Assembly: GCA_964547485.1 (NCBI GenBank)
Contig: CAZJNU010000007.1
Span: 1 to 64,000, forward strand
Reading direction: 5' to 3'
Length of the DNA stretch: 64,000 bases
Source: JACJWR01 sp964547485
GTDB lineage: Bacteria; Actinomycetota; Actinomycetes; S36-B12; UBA10799
In this document: piece by piece, positions 15,655 through 25,800 of the stretch
Numbering within the stretch: position 1 is the first letter of the stretch
How the letters are laid out: each line of letters starts with the position of its first letter
Notes under the pieces: generated by a model
Seen by the model: only the letters and a program-made list of their open reading frames with translations
What the model was told of the DNA's origin: nothing
Databases searched by the model: none
Translations under genes and position numbers: made by a program

Positions 15655-18509
15655 CCGACAGTCTCAGTCGCCGGCACCCGGTGGATGGCCGGCAGCAGTG
15701 CTGGGCCTAGTCGGTAGAGGCATCGACCCGCAGCAGCGCGGGACTCCACCGGACAGGCGAGTTGAGCGGTCCGCATCTGAGAAACGTATCCGGCCCCATT
15801 GAGATTGGGGCGACCGACCGAGTACTCGTACCGGGAGATCAGGCCATCGGCGATCGTCGGCATCGGCACGCAGGGCGCCTGCAGATGGGTCTGCGGGTTG
15901 TTCCAGACCGGTCCCCCGCTCGCCAATTGGGCGACCGAGGAGGACGCGACGACCTGGACAGGTGCGGTCACTGCCGGCGGACCCGAATCGGTGGCCCAGC
16001 TAAAAGCGACTCTGGTGGTACCGGACGGGATTCGCGGCCGGAAGGCCAGCCAGATCGGAGCCGCTTCGCCGTCGCGAACGAGCTGCTCGCGGGCTATTTC
16101 GGCGCCGCTGTCGTCGCCGAACACCACCTCGAACGTGATCCCAGTGAAACGAGACCGAGCCCAGATCGCGACGGTGTCAAGGCCGGCTGTCGAATACCAC
16201 TCGGTGGCGACCCAGCCGGTCGGGGTCAACGGGTTGGCGAGCACCGGCGTGTCCGCAAAGGGCGGGGTATCGGCCGGGATCAGCGGGTTCGGGTTGGCCA
16301 CCGGTGGCGTCGGCACCGCGACAGTGGCGAGTACTGGGGCCCCGACGGCCAATGGCAGCGGACGAACCGCAGTCGGCACACCGCCAGCGGCCTCCCCAGC
16401 TAGCCCACACCCCTCCCCCCGGAGCGCGGCGGTGTTCTGCCCGACCCAGGAAGCCGGATCCCCCGCCTGCGCCGCGGCGGGGCCGAGCGTGGTCAGCACC
16501 GAAATGCCAGCCGCAATCGTTGCGGTGATGACTGCGGTCATCGAGGCCGCCCTGGCCCCCGCACCGACTCCGTCGGGCGGGGCGAGACGCTGTCGGTCGT
16601 CCTTCAGCAGCCGTCCAATGGCCAGCGCAGTCACCAGCGCCACCGCCAACACCACCAACGCCAGCCAACCCCCCGCGAACCACGGCTGCGAGGTCTGACC
16701 GGCGCTCTCCTGGGTGCTGGGGGTCATCACCCGGACGGTGACTGTGCCCAGGTAGGTCAGCACCGCGAGTCCACAGGCGGCGCCGACCAGCCGGGACCAA
16801 GGCCTGGCAGCCTCCGACACATCGCCCAGCGCCATCGCCAGCAACACTGCGACCGCGGGCACGACCGCAGCTGCATGCACTGGATTCTTGCTGGCGCTCA
16901 GCGCGAGTCCAAGCGCGGCCAGGGCCGCTGCCACCCCGGCACCTGTCGCGACCCTGCCCCGAAGAGGCGACGATCTGATGAGGAAGGCCAGCGCAGCAAC
17001 GATCGCAACGCCGTAGAACATCACCCTGGAAGGTACCGCTCCAAATCCCAGTCCCGCCCCGAGCGGATACAGGGTTGCAGCTTCGTCGAAGATCCCGCCG
17101 TAGCCCGGGTCGGCGGAGAACGCCTGTACCGACCGCCACCAAAGCCATGCGTTCGTGCCGAGCATCAATAGCAGAACGAGCAGGGCAGCGGCAGCCAGCA
17201 GTTGCGGCAGGATGGCAGCCGCGGGGCGGGTGGCGGCCCGCCACCAGCCAACCAAGGTCGGCAGCATCGCCACGCAGATCCCGGCAACCGCCCAGCCACC
17301 CTGGTGCACCCCAAGAGCCGCCGCGGCCACGAGAGCCAAGGCACCGACAACCCAGGGGTCGGGACGCCGTAGGTACCGGACCGCCAGTCCGAGGGCGACC
17401 GCCACCAGCACCGCCACGGCCGGCTCCGGTCGGAGTAACAGCGCAAGGCTCGGAACGGCGAGCACGACCGCGCAGGCGCCGCCGGCGCGGGCGGTCGGCA
17501 GCGACCGCGTCGGTACGACTTGGTCGATAACCCGGCGTCGGACGAACCACCAACTCCAGACCAGTATCAGCGCCGCTGGCAATCGCAGCAGAAATGCCGG
17601 TGTTCCGGTGCCTTCCAGCCAGAGCCGCTCGAGCGTGGTCCACCAGAACCCCTGCGGCTGGGCGGTGGCCTGAATCGTGTAGTAGTTCGAGAACACTCCC
17701 AGCGAGTCGAAGGACCGGACCGTCGTGAGCACCCAGCCGTCATCGAACTCTGGTAGCGACAGCAGCAGACCGGCAGACGCCACAAGAGCGACAACCGTGT
17801 CCGAACCGGTCCAGAACGGGGTGTGCCGGTCAACTGACTCGTCGGCGGCGATTTCGGCGGGGCGACGCCGGACGAGCACCAGCAGCCCACCGATTGCCAG
17901 CACCGCAACAGCGGCGGCGGCGATCCGCCACCCGGGTGTCTGGTGCCCCAACGAGGCCGTGGTCACGGTGGCAGTCAGACTGCCGACCAGGGCCTTGTCG
18001 CAACTGAGCGCCGAAACCGTCGGTGTGATTGGTGACGAGGTCCCCTGCGCAAGGCGCGCGGGCAGCGGCGTGCCCGCCGCGCGGGCCGACCCGGCAGTGA
18101 GGGTGACGACGTTGCTCACACCGTCATATTCGAGTTTCAGCCGGTCGGCGTCGGCAGGCAGGGTCAACACCGCACCGGGAATATCCGCTCCAGCAATCAC
18201 CGCCCACACCCGAGAGTCCTGGCTCACCACGTTCAGCGCGCGTGGGTCGAACAGATCCGTCGAAGTCGACAGAACCGTGGTGCGCGCTGCCGCGGGTATG
18301 GCCCGCAATGCCGCGGCGTCAACCTCGACCGTGATGGCGTCAGGTGTCGGAGCGGCCAGCACGGCCGACACCGCTGCAGGCTCGCCCGCCTTCGGGGACC
18401 ACTGCAACAGCGAGTGCATCGCGACCACCTGGGCAGTCGCGAACACCCCTACGGCCAGCACCGCCACGACCGCCAGCAGCCACGAGAGCCGAGCCTGCCG
18501 TTGGGTCAC
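15645..18509 (-). CDS. EmbC-type arabinosyltransferase (GT53), first of tandem pair
   Basis: The 954-residue paralogue of the following gene has the same plan: N-terminal TM (WLLAVVAVLAVGVFATAQVV), extracytoplasmic domain, multi-TM GT-C core and C-terminal extracytoplasmic domain. The catalytic acidic pair is kept (LPEFDDGWVLTTVRSF), as are NYYTIQATAQPQGFWW and LLRPEPAVAV. The loop that reads TSSKWVWHLAA in the paralogue is SASKNPVHAAA here, so acceptor or donor handling may differ. The C-terminal domain ends with CLYRLGPALLPAIHR. The gene lies 21 bp downstream of rpsA on the same strand with no terminator in between, so read-through from rpsA is likely. Both Emb-like proteins presumably build an arabinan from decaprenyl-phosphoarabinose. 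Confidence 0.86.
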   Translation of the reverse strand: MTQRQARLSWLLAVVAVLAVGVFATAQVVAMHSLLQWSPKAGEPAAVSAVLAAPTPDAITVEVDAAALRAIPAAARTTVLSTSTDLFDPRALNVVSQDSRVWAVIAGADIPGAVLTLPADADRLKLEYDGVSNVVTLTAGSARAAGTPLPARLAQGTSSPITPTVSALSCDKALVGSLTATVTTASLGHQTPGWRIAAAAVAVLAIGGLLVLVRRRPAEIAADESVDRHTPFWTGSDTVVALVASAGLLLSLPEFDDGWVLTTVRSFDSLGVFSNYYTIQATAQPQGFWWTTLERLWLEGTGTPAFLLRLPAALILVWSWWFVRRRVIDQVVPTRSLPTARAGGACAVVLAVPSLALLLRPEPAVAVLVAVALGLAVRYLRRPDPWVVGALALVAAAALGVHQGGWAVAGICVAMLPTLVGWWRAATRPAAAILPQLLAAAALLVLLLMLGTNAWLWWRSVQAFSADPGYGGIFDEAATLYPLGAGLGFGAVPSRVMFYGVAIVAALAFLIRSSPLRGRVATGAGVAAALAALGLALSASKNPVHAAAVVPAVAVLLAMALGDVSEAARPWSRLVGAACGLAVLTYLGTVTVRVMTPSTQESAGQTSQPWFAGGWLALVVLAVALVTALAIGRLLKDDRQRLAPPDGVGAGARAASMTAVITATIAAGISVLTTLGPAAAQAGDPASWVGQNTAALRGEGCGLAGEAAGGVPTAVRPLPLAVGAPVLATVAVPTPPVANPNPLIPADTPPFADTPVLANPLTPTGWVATEWYSTAGLDTVAIWARSRFTGITFEVVFGDDSGAEIAREQLVRDGEAAPIWLAFRPRIPSGTTRVAFSWATDSGPPAVTAPVQVVASSSVAQLASGGPVWNNPQTHLQAPCVPMPTIADGLISRYEYSVGRPNLNGAGYVSQMRTAQLACPVESRAAAGRCLYRLGPALLPAIHRVPATETVGWL

Positions 18510-18530
18510 CTAGGAAGGTTACCGGCTAGC

Positions 18531-20003
18531 TCAGCCTTCGCCGGTGAGCTTCTCCCGGAGCGCCTGCAGTGCTTCGTTGGCATCCTCGTCGAGCGCACCG
18601 GCAGCCTCCGCCGGGGCAGCGGTGTAGCCGCCACCGGTGGCAGCCGCGGTCTCGCCACTGGCAGCCTCGGCATCGGCCTTGCGGGCATCGGCGATCTGGC
18701 CCTTGTGGCTCTGCCACTTGGCGTAGGCCTCGTTGTACTGGCGCTCCCATTCGGTGCGCTGGTCGTCGAAGCCCTCTTTCCATTCGCCGGTCTCGGGGTC
18801 AAACCCCTCCGGGCCGATGTAGCCGCCGGCCTCGTCGTAGGAGACGGGCATGCCGTACAGGTAGGGATCGAACTCGTCGGTGTCATCGCCGACGCCACCC
18901 TCGTTGGCCTGCTTCAGGCTCAGCGAAATCCGGCGGCGTTCCAGGTCGATATCGATGACCTTGACGAAGATGTCGTCGTTGACCTGCACGACCTGTTCCG
19001 GGATCTCCACGTGGCGCTCGGCCAGTTCGGAGATGTGCACCAGACCCTCGATACCCTCGTCCACTCGGACGAACGCACCGAACGGCACCAGCTTGGTGAC
19101 CTTGCCGGGCACAACCTGACCGATGCCGTTGGTGCGGGCGAAGTGCTGCCAGGGATCCTCCTGGGTCGCCTTCAACGACAGCGACACGCGCTCCCGGTCC
19201 ATATCGACGTCGAGCACCTCGACGGTCACCTTGTCGCCAACCTCGACGACCTCACCCGGGTGGTCGATGTGCTTCCAGGACAACTCCGAAACGTGCACCA
19301 GACCGTCCACACCGCCCAGATCGACGAACGCACCGAAGTTGACGATGGAGGACACGACGCCCTCTCGGACCTGACCCTTCTGCAACGTGTTGAGGAAGTT
19401 GTGACGGGTCTCGGACTGAGTCTGCTCCAACCAGGCGCGGCGGGACAGCACAACGTTGTTGCGGTTCTTGTCCAGTTCGATGATCTTCGCGTCGAGTTCC
19501 TTGCCGACGTAGGGCTGCAGGTCGCGCACGCGACGCATCTCCACCAGCGACGCGGGCAGGAAGCCGCGCAGGCCGATATCGACGATCAGACCGCCCTTGA
19601 CGACCTCGATGACCGTACCGGTCACCATCTCGTCGGCTTCCTTCTTCGCCTCGATATCGCCCCAGGCGCGCTCGTACTGGGCGCGCTTCTTGCTCAGGAT
19701 GAGCCGACCGTCCTTGTCCTCCTTCTGGAGGACAAGGGCCTCGACCAGGTCACCAACCGCAACCACCTGGGTGGGATCGACATCGTGCTTGATCGACAGC
19801 TCACGCGAGGGGATGACGCCCTCGGTCTTGTAGCCGATATCCAGCAGTACCTCATCGCGATCCACCTTGACGATGATCCCGTCGACGATGTCTCCGTCGT
19901 TGAAGTACTTGATGGTCGAATCAATGGCTGCCAACATGGCGGCTTCGTCGCCGATGTCGTTGATTGCGATAGAAGGAACAGAGGTGGTGAGGTCGGTCGA
20001 CAT
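18531..20003 (-). CDS. rpsA: 30S ribosomal protein S1
   Basis: The 490-residue protein has four S1 RNA-binding domains starting near residues 37, 128, 212 and 297. The third and fourth are the most typical (VNFGAFVDLGGVDGLVHVSE and VPFGAFVRVDEGIEGLVHIS). Four domains with a long C-terminal tail is the usual form of actinobacterial S1, rather than the six of enterobacteria. It binds mRNA on the 30S subunit during initiation. The tail beyond about residue 375 is acidic, then Ala/Thr-rich, and poorly conserved. The ATG at 20003 is preceded by a weak GGAG. The upstream gap holds the terminator of the DUF3068 gene, so rpsA has its own promoter. The two emb-like genes follow 21 bp downstream. Confidence 0.96.
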   Translation of the reverse strand: MSTDLTTSVPSIAINDIGDEAAMLAAIDSTIKYFNDGDIVDGIIVKVDRDEVLLDIGYKTEGVIPSRELSIKHDVDPTQVVAVGDLVEALVLQKEDKDGRLILSKKRAQYERAWGDIEAKKEADEMVTGTVIEVVKGGLIVDIGLRGFLPASLVEMRRVRDLQPYVGKELDAKIIELDKNRNNVVLSRRAWLEQTQSETRHNFLNTLQKGQVREGVVSSIVNFGAFVDLGGVDGLVHVSELSWKHIDHPGEVVEVGDKVTVEVLDVDMDRERVSLSLKATQEDPWQHFARTNGIGQVVPGKVTKLVPFGAFVRVDEGIEGLVHISELAERHVEIPEQVVQVNDDIFVKVIDIDLERRRISLSLKQANEGGVGDDTDEFDPYLYGMPVSYDEAGGYIGPEGFDPETGEWKEGFDDQRTEWERQYNEAYAKWQSHKGQIADARKADAEAASGETAAATGGGYTAAPAEAAGALDEDANEALQALREKLTGEG

Positions 20004-20116
20004 GTAGAGGTTGACTCCGGACGGCGGCTAGTGAGCGGTCGCGTGCGGCGGACTGGGCTTCACAGCGAAGACCCGGCACGGCCCCACCCATATGGAGGCG
20101 ACCGACACACGCGGAG

Positions 20117-20164
20117 TAAAGCATAGCGGGGGCGGACCGATTATCGGTCGCGCCCCCGCTATGC
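20117..20164 (-). terminator. Strong hairpin terminator after the DUF3068 gene
   Basis: A 14-bp perfect stem (20121-20134 with 20151-20164) continues into a 6-bp inner stem (20135-20140 with 20144-20149), with one bulged base and a 3-base loop. On the reverse strand it is followed by TTTAC. It lies directly downstream of the DUF3068 stop and insulates rpsA. Confidence 0.8.
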
Positions 20165-20181
20165 GGTTGCCGTGCTGATCC

Positions 20182-21387
20182 TCAGGCTGAGCCCGAGTCA
20201 CCGCCCGTCGCCGGCGGCTTGAACTTGTCGGTGGCATCCGACGCCGCAGGCTTGCCCGCATCGCTCGCCGGCTTCGGTGCATCCGTCGCCGGCTTCGGTG
20301 CCGCCGGCTTCGGTGCCGCCGGGGTGGGAGTCGCAGGCTTGACCGCTGTGGCGGTGGCCGCACCGCCCGCTGCTGCCGCGGCCGGGGCCGCCGCTACCGG
20401 CGTCCCGCCGGACCCTGCTGCGCCGGCGGCCGCCTTCGGCCGCCGCACCATCAGGAAGCCGACGATGATCAGGATGATGCCGAGGATCGCCGAGACCAGC
20501 GGCACCGTGCCCTTGATCAGGGTGAGCATGTCAGCTGTCTCGAACGCCTTGTCAACCGAAGCCTTGGTGCTGTCGCCCTTCACGTCCGCATCGAACACCG
20601 TCGCGATGTCCTTGTCACTGCCCTTGACCCGCAGGGTGGCGGTGGAATGGCTGCCACCGCCCTGCAGTTCACCGGTGGCCGGAACTGCCAGCAGGATGTT
20701 GTCGTAGGCCTGGTACTGGTACAGGTCGATGTCACCGGCGCCCGGCTGCCCGAGGGTCTTGGCCGGCAGCGAGATGAACGGCTTGTCGCCGGCGACCTGG
20801 GTCGGCGGCACCTTCGCCTGGAACTTGTAGACAGTGTGGCCGAAGAGCTGCTCCTCGCCCACGAACTCGTAGGGGATCGTGGTGCCGAGGGTGTCATCCC
20901 AGACGTTCTGGGTGGTCTTCTGGACGTTGAACGGGAACTTCAGCGGCATCGTGCCGGTGAAGTTGACCGTCTGGTCGGCAACGTTGGCGCCGCAGCAGTT
21001 GACCAGTTGACTGTTCACCCGGTTGAAGGCGTACCGGGAGGTGGAGGCGGTCAGCAGCGTCTGCGCCCCGCCAGCCTCGTTGATCCGGCTGAAGGTGTCG
21101 TAGATGGCGACGTTGTCCTTCTTGGCCTGCTCCTGCTCGGAGGCCTGAACATCGCCACGGGTGTACCGGGTGGATTTCACCGGGATGTTCGTGTCATAGA
21201 TGTTCGGGAAGTCTGCGATCTTGGCCGGGTTCAGCTTCTTGACCATGACTCCAGTGCCGGTTGTGACGCTGTCGACGTCCAACGGCGCGACGGCCAGTTT
21301 CGGTGCGACATAGAACATCAACATGGGCGCCAGGACGAGCAGGAATACACCCAGTCCCAGAATGATTGACCCGAACACGCGCTTCAT
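20182..21387 (-). CDS. DUF3068 membrane protein, lipoglycan-maturation type
   Basis: The ATG at 21387 is chosen because GGAGGAAG lies just upstream; the frame stays open 51 codons further but that part has no signal. The 401-residue protein has an N-terminal TM (IILGLGVFLLVLAPMLMFYV), a large extracytoplasmic domain with an adjacent Cys pair (LVNCCGANVA), a second TM near 292-312, and a cytosolic tail (319-401) rich in Ala, Pro and Lys with KPAAPKPA-type repeats. DUF3068 proteins are widespread in Corynebacteriales; I recall the Corynebacterium and M. smegmatis members being needed for lipomannan maturation and lipoarabinan synthesis. The divergent acyltransferase neighbour is conserved in those genera. 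A strong terminator follows. Confidence 0.86.
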   Translation of the reverse strand: MKRVFGSIILGLGVFLLVLAPMLMFYVAPKLAVAPLDVDSVTTGTGVMVKKLNPAKIADFPNIYDTNIPVKSTRYTRGDVQASEQEQAKKDNVAIYDTFSRINEAGGAQTLLTASTSRYAFNRVNSQLVNCCGANVADQTVNFTGTMPLKFPFNVQKTTQNVWDDTLGTTIPYEFVGEEQLFGHTVYKFQAKVPPTQVAGDKPFISLPAKTLGQPGAGDIDLYQYQAYDNILLAVPATGELQGGGSHSTATLRVKGSDKDIATVFDADVKGDSTKASVDKAFETADMLTLIKGTVPLVSAILGIILIIVGFLMVRRPKAAAGAAGSGGTPVAAAPAAAAAGGAATATAVKPATPTPAAPKPAAPKPATDAPKPASDAGKPAASDATDKFKPPATGGDSGSA

Positions 21388-21421
21388 GACTTCCTCCAAG
21401 TAAAGGAACGGCAACGTTCGG

Positions 21422-21462
21422 AAGGTACTGCATTTCGGGCCATGATGGCTGATCATCGCCAT
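21422..21462. promoter_or_regulatory. Divergent promoter region between DUF3068 and acyltransferase genes
   Basis: An inverted repeat ATGGC / GCCAT (21445-21449 and 21458-21462) surrounds the palindrome TGATCA. On the reverse strand TACCTT (21427-21422) could be the -10 of the DUF3068 gene, which would place the repeat over its -35 region. This is a tentative operator. Confidence 0.3.
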
Positions 21463-21563
21463 ATTCGGCACCGTGTTCTGACTTGCCCGGACCAGGGGCA
21501 CGCCGCAGGAGCCGCAGTTGGCCCTATCGTTGGGTCCCAATCGAAGCGATGCAGGAGGTGGCG

Positions 21564-22814
21564 GTGTCCGGGATTCTCGGCGGCGTGATGACCGAACCCG
21601 CGGGGGTACCGGCCCACAGCAGGTTCCCGTGCCTGGACGGCTACCGCGCGATCGCCTCCCTGATGGTGGTCTGCACGCACATCGCCTTCCACACCGCCCT
21701 GGTCGTCCGAGGCGCCCCTGGAGCCGTGTTCAGCAGGTTCGACTTCGGGGTCACCCTCTTCTTTTGTATCAGTGGATTCCTGCTCTACCGCCCCTGGGCC
21801 CGCAGCGCCATCCGCGGGTCTGCCCGGCCGCGGGTCAAGCCGTATTTCATCAGGCGTTTCGCCCGCATCCTGCCCGCCTACCTAGTGGTGGTGGTGGCCG
21901 TAATCCTGATCGTCCCGGGTATCTGGGAGGCGTCCCAGGCTGTCGGGGCGGCGAAGGTCTGGATCAGCCATCTGACCCTGACGCAGGTGTACGTTCCGGG
22001 GGCCCAGATCCGCGGGCTGACGCAGATGTGGTCACTGGCCACCGAGATCTCGTTCTATCTAGCACTTCCTGTCATCGGTTGGATCGCCAGTCGGCGCAAA
22101 TCCCGCACCGGCGCGGCGTCGGTGCAGTGGCAATTCCGGCTGCTGCTGGTGTTGTTTGCGATCGGTCTGGCCGCCACCCTGCTCCGCGCGATCCTCGGCT
22201 TGGCGGCGCCGCAGTTCTCCGGCTTCTGGCTGCCCGCCTTCTTGGACTGGTTCAGCGTCGGCATGCTATTCGCCCTGCTGCATGAGGCACGCGCCGCCGG
22301 CGTCCCGCTGAAGCTAGGTTCCTGGGTCAACCGGCTGGCCGCAGATCCGATGATCCCGGTCGGGCTCGGAGTGGCTGTGCTGATAATTGCGATGACCCCG
22401 CTGGCCGGCCCGTACACGTTGGCACCGGCGACGCCGTTCTCGGTGGGCGTCCGGCACTACCTCTATCTAGCGGCGGGCGCGCTACTCATCATCCCCGCGA
22501 TCGCTGGCGATCAACGGCAGGGTCGGTGGCGTGAGTTTCTGCAGACACCGCTGATGGTGTTCCTCGGAGAGATCTCCTACGGCATCTTCCTCTGGCACCT
22601 GTTCGTGCTGGAACTTGTCTACTGGGGTCTTGGCCTGGAGATCTTCAGCGGACCGCCACTGATCCTGTTCCCGGCCGTTCTACTGGGAAGTATCGTGATG
22701 GGCTGGCTCAGCTGGGTGGTGGTGGAGCGGCCTTCGATCGCCTGGTCGCATCGAAGGACGGCACGATCCAAGCGGCCAGCGCAGCCACCACAGCCAGCGA
22801 CTGCACCCAACTGA
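21564..22814 (+). CDS. Acyltransferase-3 family integral membrane protein (TmaT/Rv0228-like)
   Basis: The 416-residue membrane acyltransferase has the family hallmarks: LDGYRAIASLMVVCTHIAFH near the N-terminus with the catalytic His, RFDFGVTLFFCISGFLLYRPW, YFIRRFARILPAY, and LTQMWSLATEISFYLALP. About ten TM segments are visible. The family acylates extracytoplasmic sugars or lipids with acetyl or similar groups. Its position beside a DUF3068 gene matches the Corynebacteriales pair in which the acyltransferase (TmaT) acetylates trehalose monomycolate; whether the substrate is a mycolate here is unknown. The GTG at 21564 follows AGGAGG by five bases; an ATG at 21588 is possible. The 3' end overlaps the convergent AftD-like gene by 107 bp. 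Confidence 0.85.
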   Translation: MSGILGGVMTEPAGVPAHSRFPCLDGYRAIASLMVVCTHIAFHTALVVRGAPGAVFSRFDFGVTLFFCISGFLLYRPWARSAIRGSARPRVKPYFIRRFARILPAYLVVVVAVILIVPGIWEASQAVGAAKVWISHLTLTQVYVPGAQIRGLTQMWSLATEISFYLALPVIGWIASRRKSRTGAASVQWQFRLLLVLFAIGLAATLLRAILGLAAPQFSGFWLPAFLDWFSVGMLFALLHEARAAGVPLKLGSWVNRLAADPMIPVGLGVAVLIIAMTPLAGPYTLAPATPFSVGVRHYLYLAAGALLIIPAIAGDQRQGRWREFLQTPLMVFLGEISYGIFLWHLFVLELVYWGLGLEIFSGPPLILFPAVLLGSIVMGWLSWVVVERPSIAWSHRRTARSKRPAQPPQPATAPN

Positions 22815-25800
22815 CCCAACTCGGTTGACTCAGGCTGCCCGGCCAGGGGAAGGCCAACTGCAGAGCGGTCGCGAGCAGCACCGTCACGCCCGCCACCAGC
22901 CAGGCAAACTGCTGCAGCCGGGTGCGCAGCAGCACCGCAGCGACAACCCCGGCCAGAGCCAGACCGGCGATCCCAGTGGTCGCCGCCACGCACAACACCG
23001 CGACGCCCGTCAGCAGCCACCGACCCCGCCTATGACTCCGCTGGGCTGGCGGAAGGGCGTTCGGTCGAGCCCGCAGCAGCGCCAGCCCCACCAGCAGCAG
23101 TGCCGCCAACAGCCCGAGTGCCAGCCCCCACCGGTAGCCCGCGTCCGGCGCGAAGGTCAGCTGCACCGCACCCGCGGTACCGGCAGGCACAACCCACGCC
23201 TGCCGCCAGCCATCCACCCGGACTGGCTCCAGCTCCCGACCGTCGACGGTGGCAACCCAACCGGCGTTGTAGTTCTCCGCCAATTCCAGCGTTCGGGTGG
23301 TCGGGGACGCGGCCACGTCGACCGTGCGGTTCGCTGGCTGCCACTCGGTCACTGTCGGCGCGGTCGTTTCCGCGACGCCCGGCCCGGGCCCTGTCGTGGG
23401 CAACAGGGACAGTGTGTCGGCAGCGAATTCGGCTGTGGACTTCAGCTGGATCCGGTGTCGACCGGCGGGAATCGTGACGGTATCCCCGTCGCAGGGGGTG
23501 AGCGTGACCGGCTGGCCGGCCAGCACTCGGCCGACGACACCGCTGGCACCGGTGTCCTTGCGAATCTTGCCATCGATAAGCAGCGACGGTCCGAATCCGC
23601 ATTCGACCGTGAAAGTGGCCGCGGCCGGAAGTGACGCAACGACGCCCGGCGCACCCAAGATTTTCAGTTCGGAGATGCCCACCGGCAGCACCCGGTGGTC
23701 CACCGATCCGGTGGTGGCCTCGGTCTTGGGGTAGCGACTGTCGAAGGTGATCCGAAGTTTCGAGGTCGTCACCGGCTCGAACCGGAAGACACCCTGCTCA
23801 TCGGTGTAACCGGACATCCTGCGTCCACCCGCGTCGACGGTCAGCCCAAGCGGGTTGGAGGCGTTCAGGTCGATCCGATTGTCGATCTTCAACCCCGAGA
23901 TAGTGGCGGGCCGGCGTAGCGCTACCTCCAGCGTGGGAGCCTTGTCCAACGGGTTCGCGATCCAGGCAGTCGCCCCGGAACCATCCATCGCCGTCGCCGC
24001 GCGTGCACCCGGATCACCGACCAGAGTGGACGACGCCGTCACCTTCGCCGGTGCATTGGCCACCGTTAACAGCCGGTCGACGGCTCCGGTATCGCGAGCC
24101 AGGGCCGTGGCCCGCACCCGAAACGTGGTCGCAGCCGTCAGATTGATGGTGCGATCGATCCCGGTGAGTTCCTCGCCTGGTCGACCGAGATCGGCGCTGC
24201 AACTGATGCGTTCACCGTTCATGACGCAGCCGCCTCGACCGCCGGGTGTTGCCTGGAACAGCCAACCGTCGACGTCGTCTTCCCCACCAATCGGCCCGAC
24301 GGAACGGGCCACCGGGCCATCCGGCAATGTCAATTCGGCAATTCCGAAGCCGGTGTCATTGCGCCCCGACTCCGCCGCACGCATTGTCAGCCGGAGCGTG
24401 GTCGTCGGTCCCGACGGCACCGCCAAGTCCACTGGGTCGTCTGTCGCGGCGAAATCGGTGCGGACCGTACCGGCGTCAGTGGTGACGTCGATCGCGGTGG
24501 GCCGGGCGGCACCCGGCGACCCGGCAGTGAGCACGGCGGGTAGTTCGGTCCCGAGGTCGACCGACTTTCCGAGGTCCAGTTGCCACCACTGCCCCACCCC
24601 AGCCGCGTAGTCCCCGGTGAGCCAGCGCGTCTGGCCGTCGCCGTCAACTGCTGCCCAGGGTTGGTTGGCAGCCGAGCGGTTGCGGGCGGCGTTCGCCTGA
24701 CTACCGCTGGAGGATGCCGACAGTTCCACCCCCGGGCCGTATTCAGCCACCGTGTTGCCGGCGTATGGGGTGGATAGGTAGTCATGCACTGGCCGGTCCA
24801 TCGAGTAGTCGTCGCCGGCGGTCAGGGTGTTGGACAGGTTGTTGCGGACCGCGCCGAAGTTGACCTCCTGTCGGCGGAGGCTATCCGTGCCGAGGACCGT
24901 CCCGGCAGGCAGTGCCGCAACACCTGGATCGCCGTCCACCACGACGGTGCCCAACGCCTGTCCCGCCGCGGCCGCAGTCAACACCGCTTCCGCGCCGCCG
25001 GCGATGATCGTCGGCCTGCTCGCGTCTCGAAGCGTCACCCGTGGCGAAATCCCACCTTGCTCGGCGGCACCGCCCTGCCCGGTCCGATCAACCTGCCCGG
25101 CGGGTGGAACAACCTCGAACACCTCGACCGCCGGGTAGGTGCCGTCGAGGCCCTCGTCGGCAATCAGAGTCGGCGAAACAAACGAGTTGAGCACCGGTCC
25201 GAAGTACGCGGTTCGCAGCAGGCCCGGGGAGTTCGCGATGGTCGAGTGGATGACTGACCGATAGGGGGACTTCGCCGCGTATCGGTCGAGATCATTGCGG
25301 ACCACGACCTGCGTGAAACCTGACCGCCAGAGCAGTTCCGACAACCCCGCCGAGCCACGACCCGACTCGAGCTGAGCCTTGATCGAGTCGAGCACCCTGA
25401 TATTGCCGGCGCTGCTCAGCGGCACGCTGTCGCGGACCGCCCACGGCACTGAACCGAAAGCCTGGAATGGCTCGTCGTTGGTCCGCCCCCACTGAAAGAC
25501 TCCGAACGATGCCTCAGGTACCACCAGTGCCCGCCCCGGCGGCTGGTCGACAAGATAGTCAGCGGCTTCCCGCCAGTACTGGGGCACATCAATGTAGGAC
25601 CGCCCGCGAGTTCCCAGGCCCTGCACGAGCGGCAGCGCAGAGGCCGCAATCACAGCCACCACAACGGCCACGAGCACGGTCCGCACCGGGACGCCACGCA
25701 GTCGTCGCTGACCCAGCCAGGAGAACGCCGCAGCGAGGGCCGCCATCAACCCGAGTGTCAGCGGCAGCCGCAGCACCGCATCGAATTTGTGGACGTTGCG

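Noticed and set aside
21388..21540. 51-codon N-terminal extension of the DUF3068 protein
   Set aside because: The strong Shine-Dalgarno and TM signal at the ATG at 21387 fix the start.
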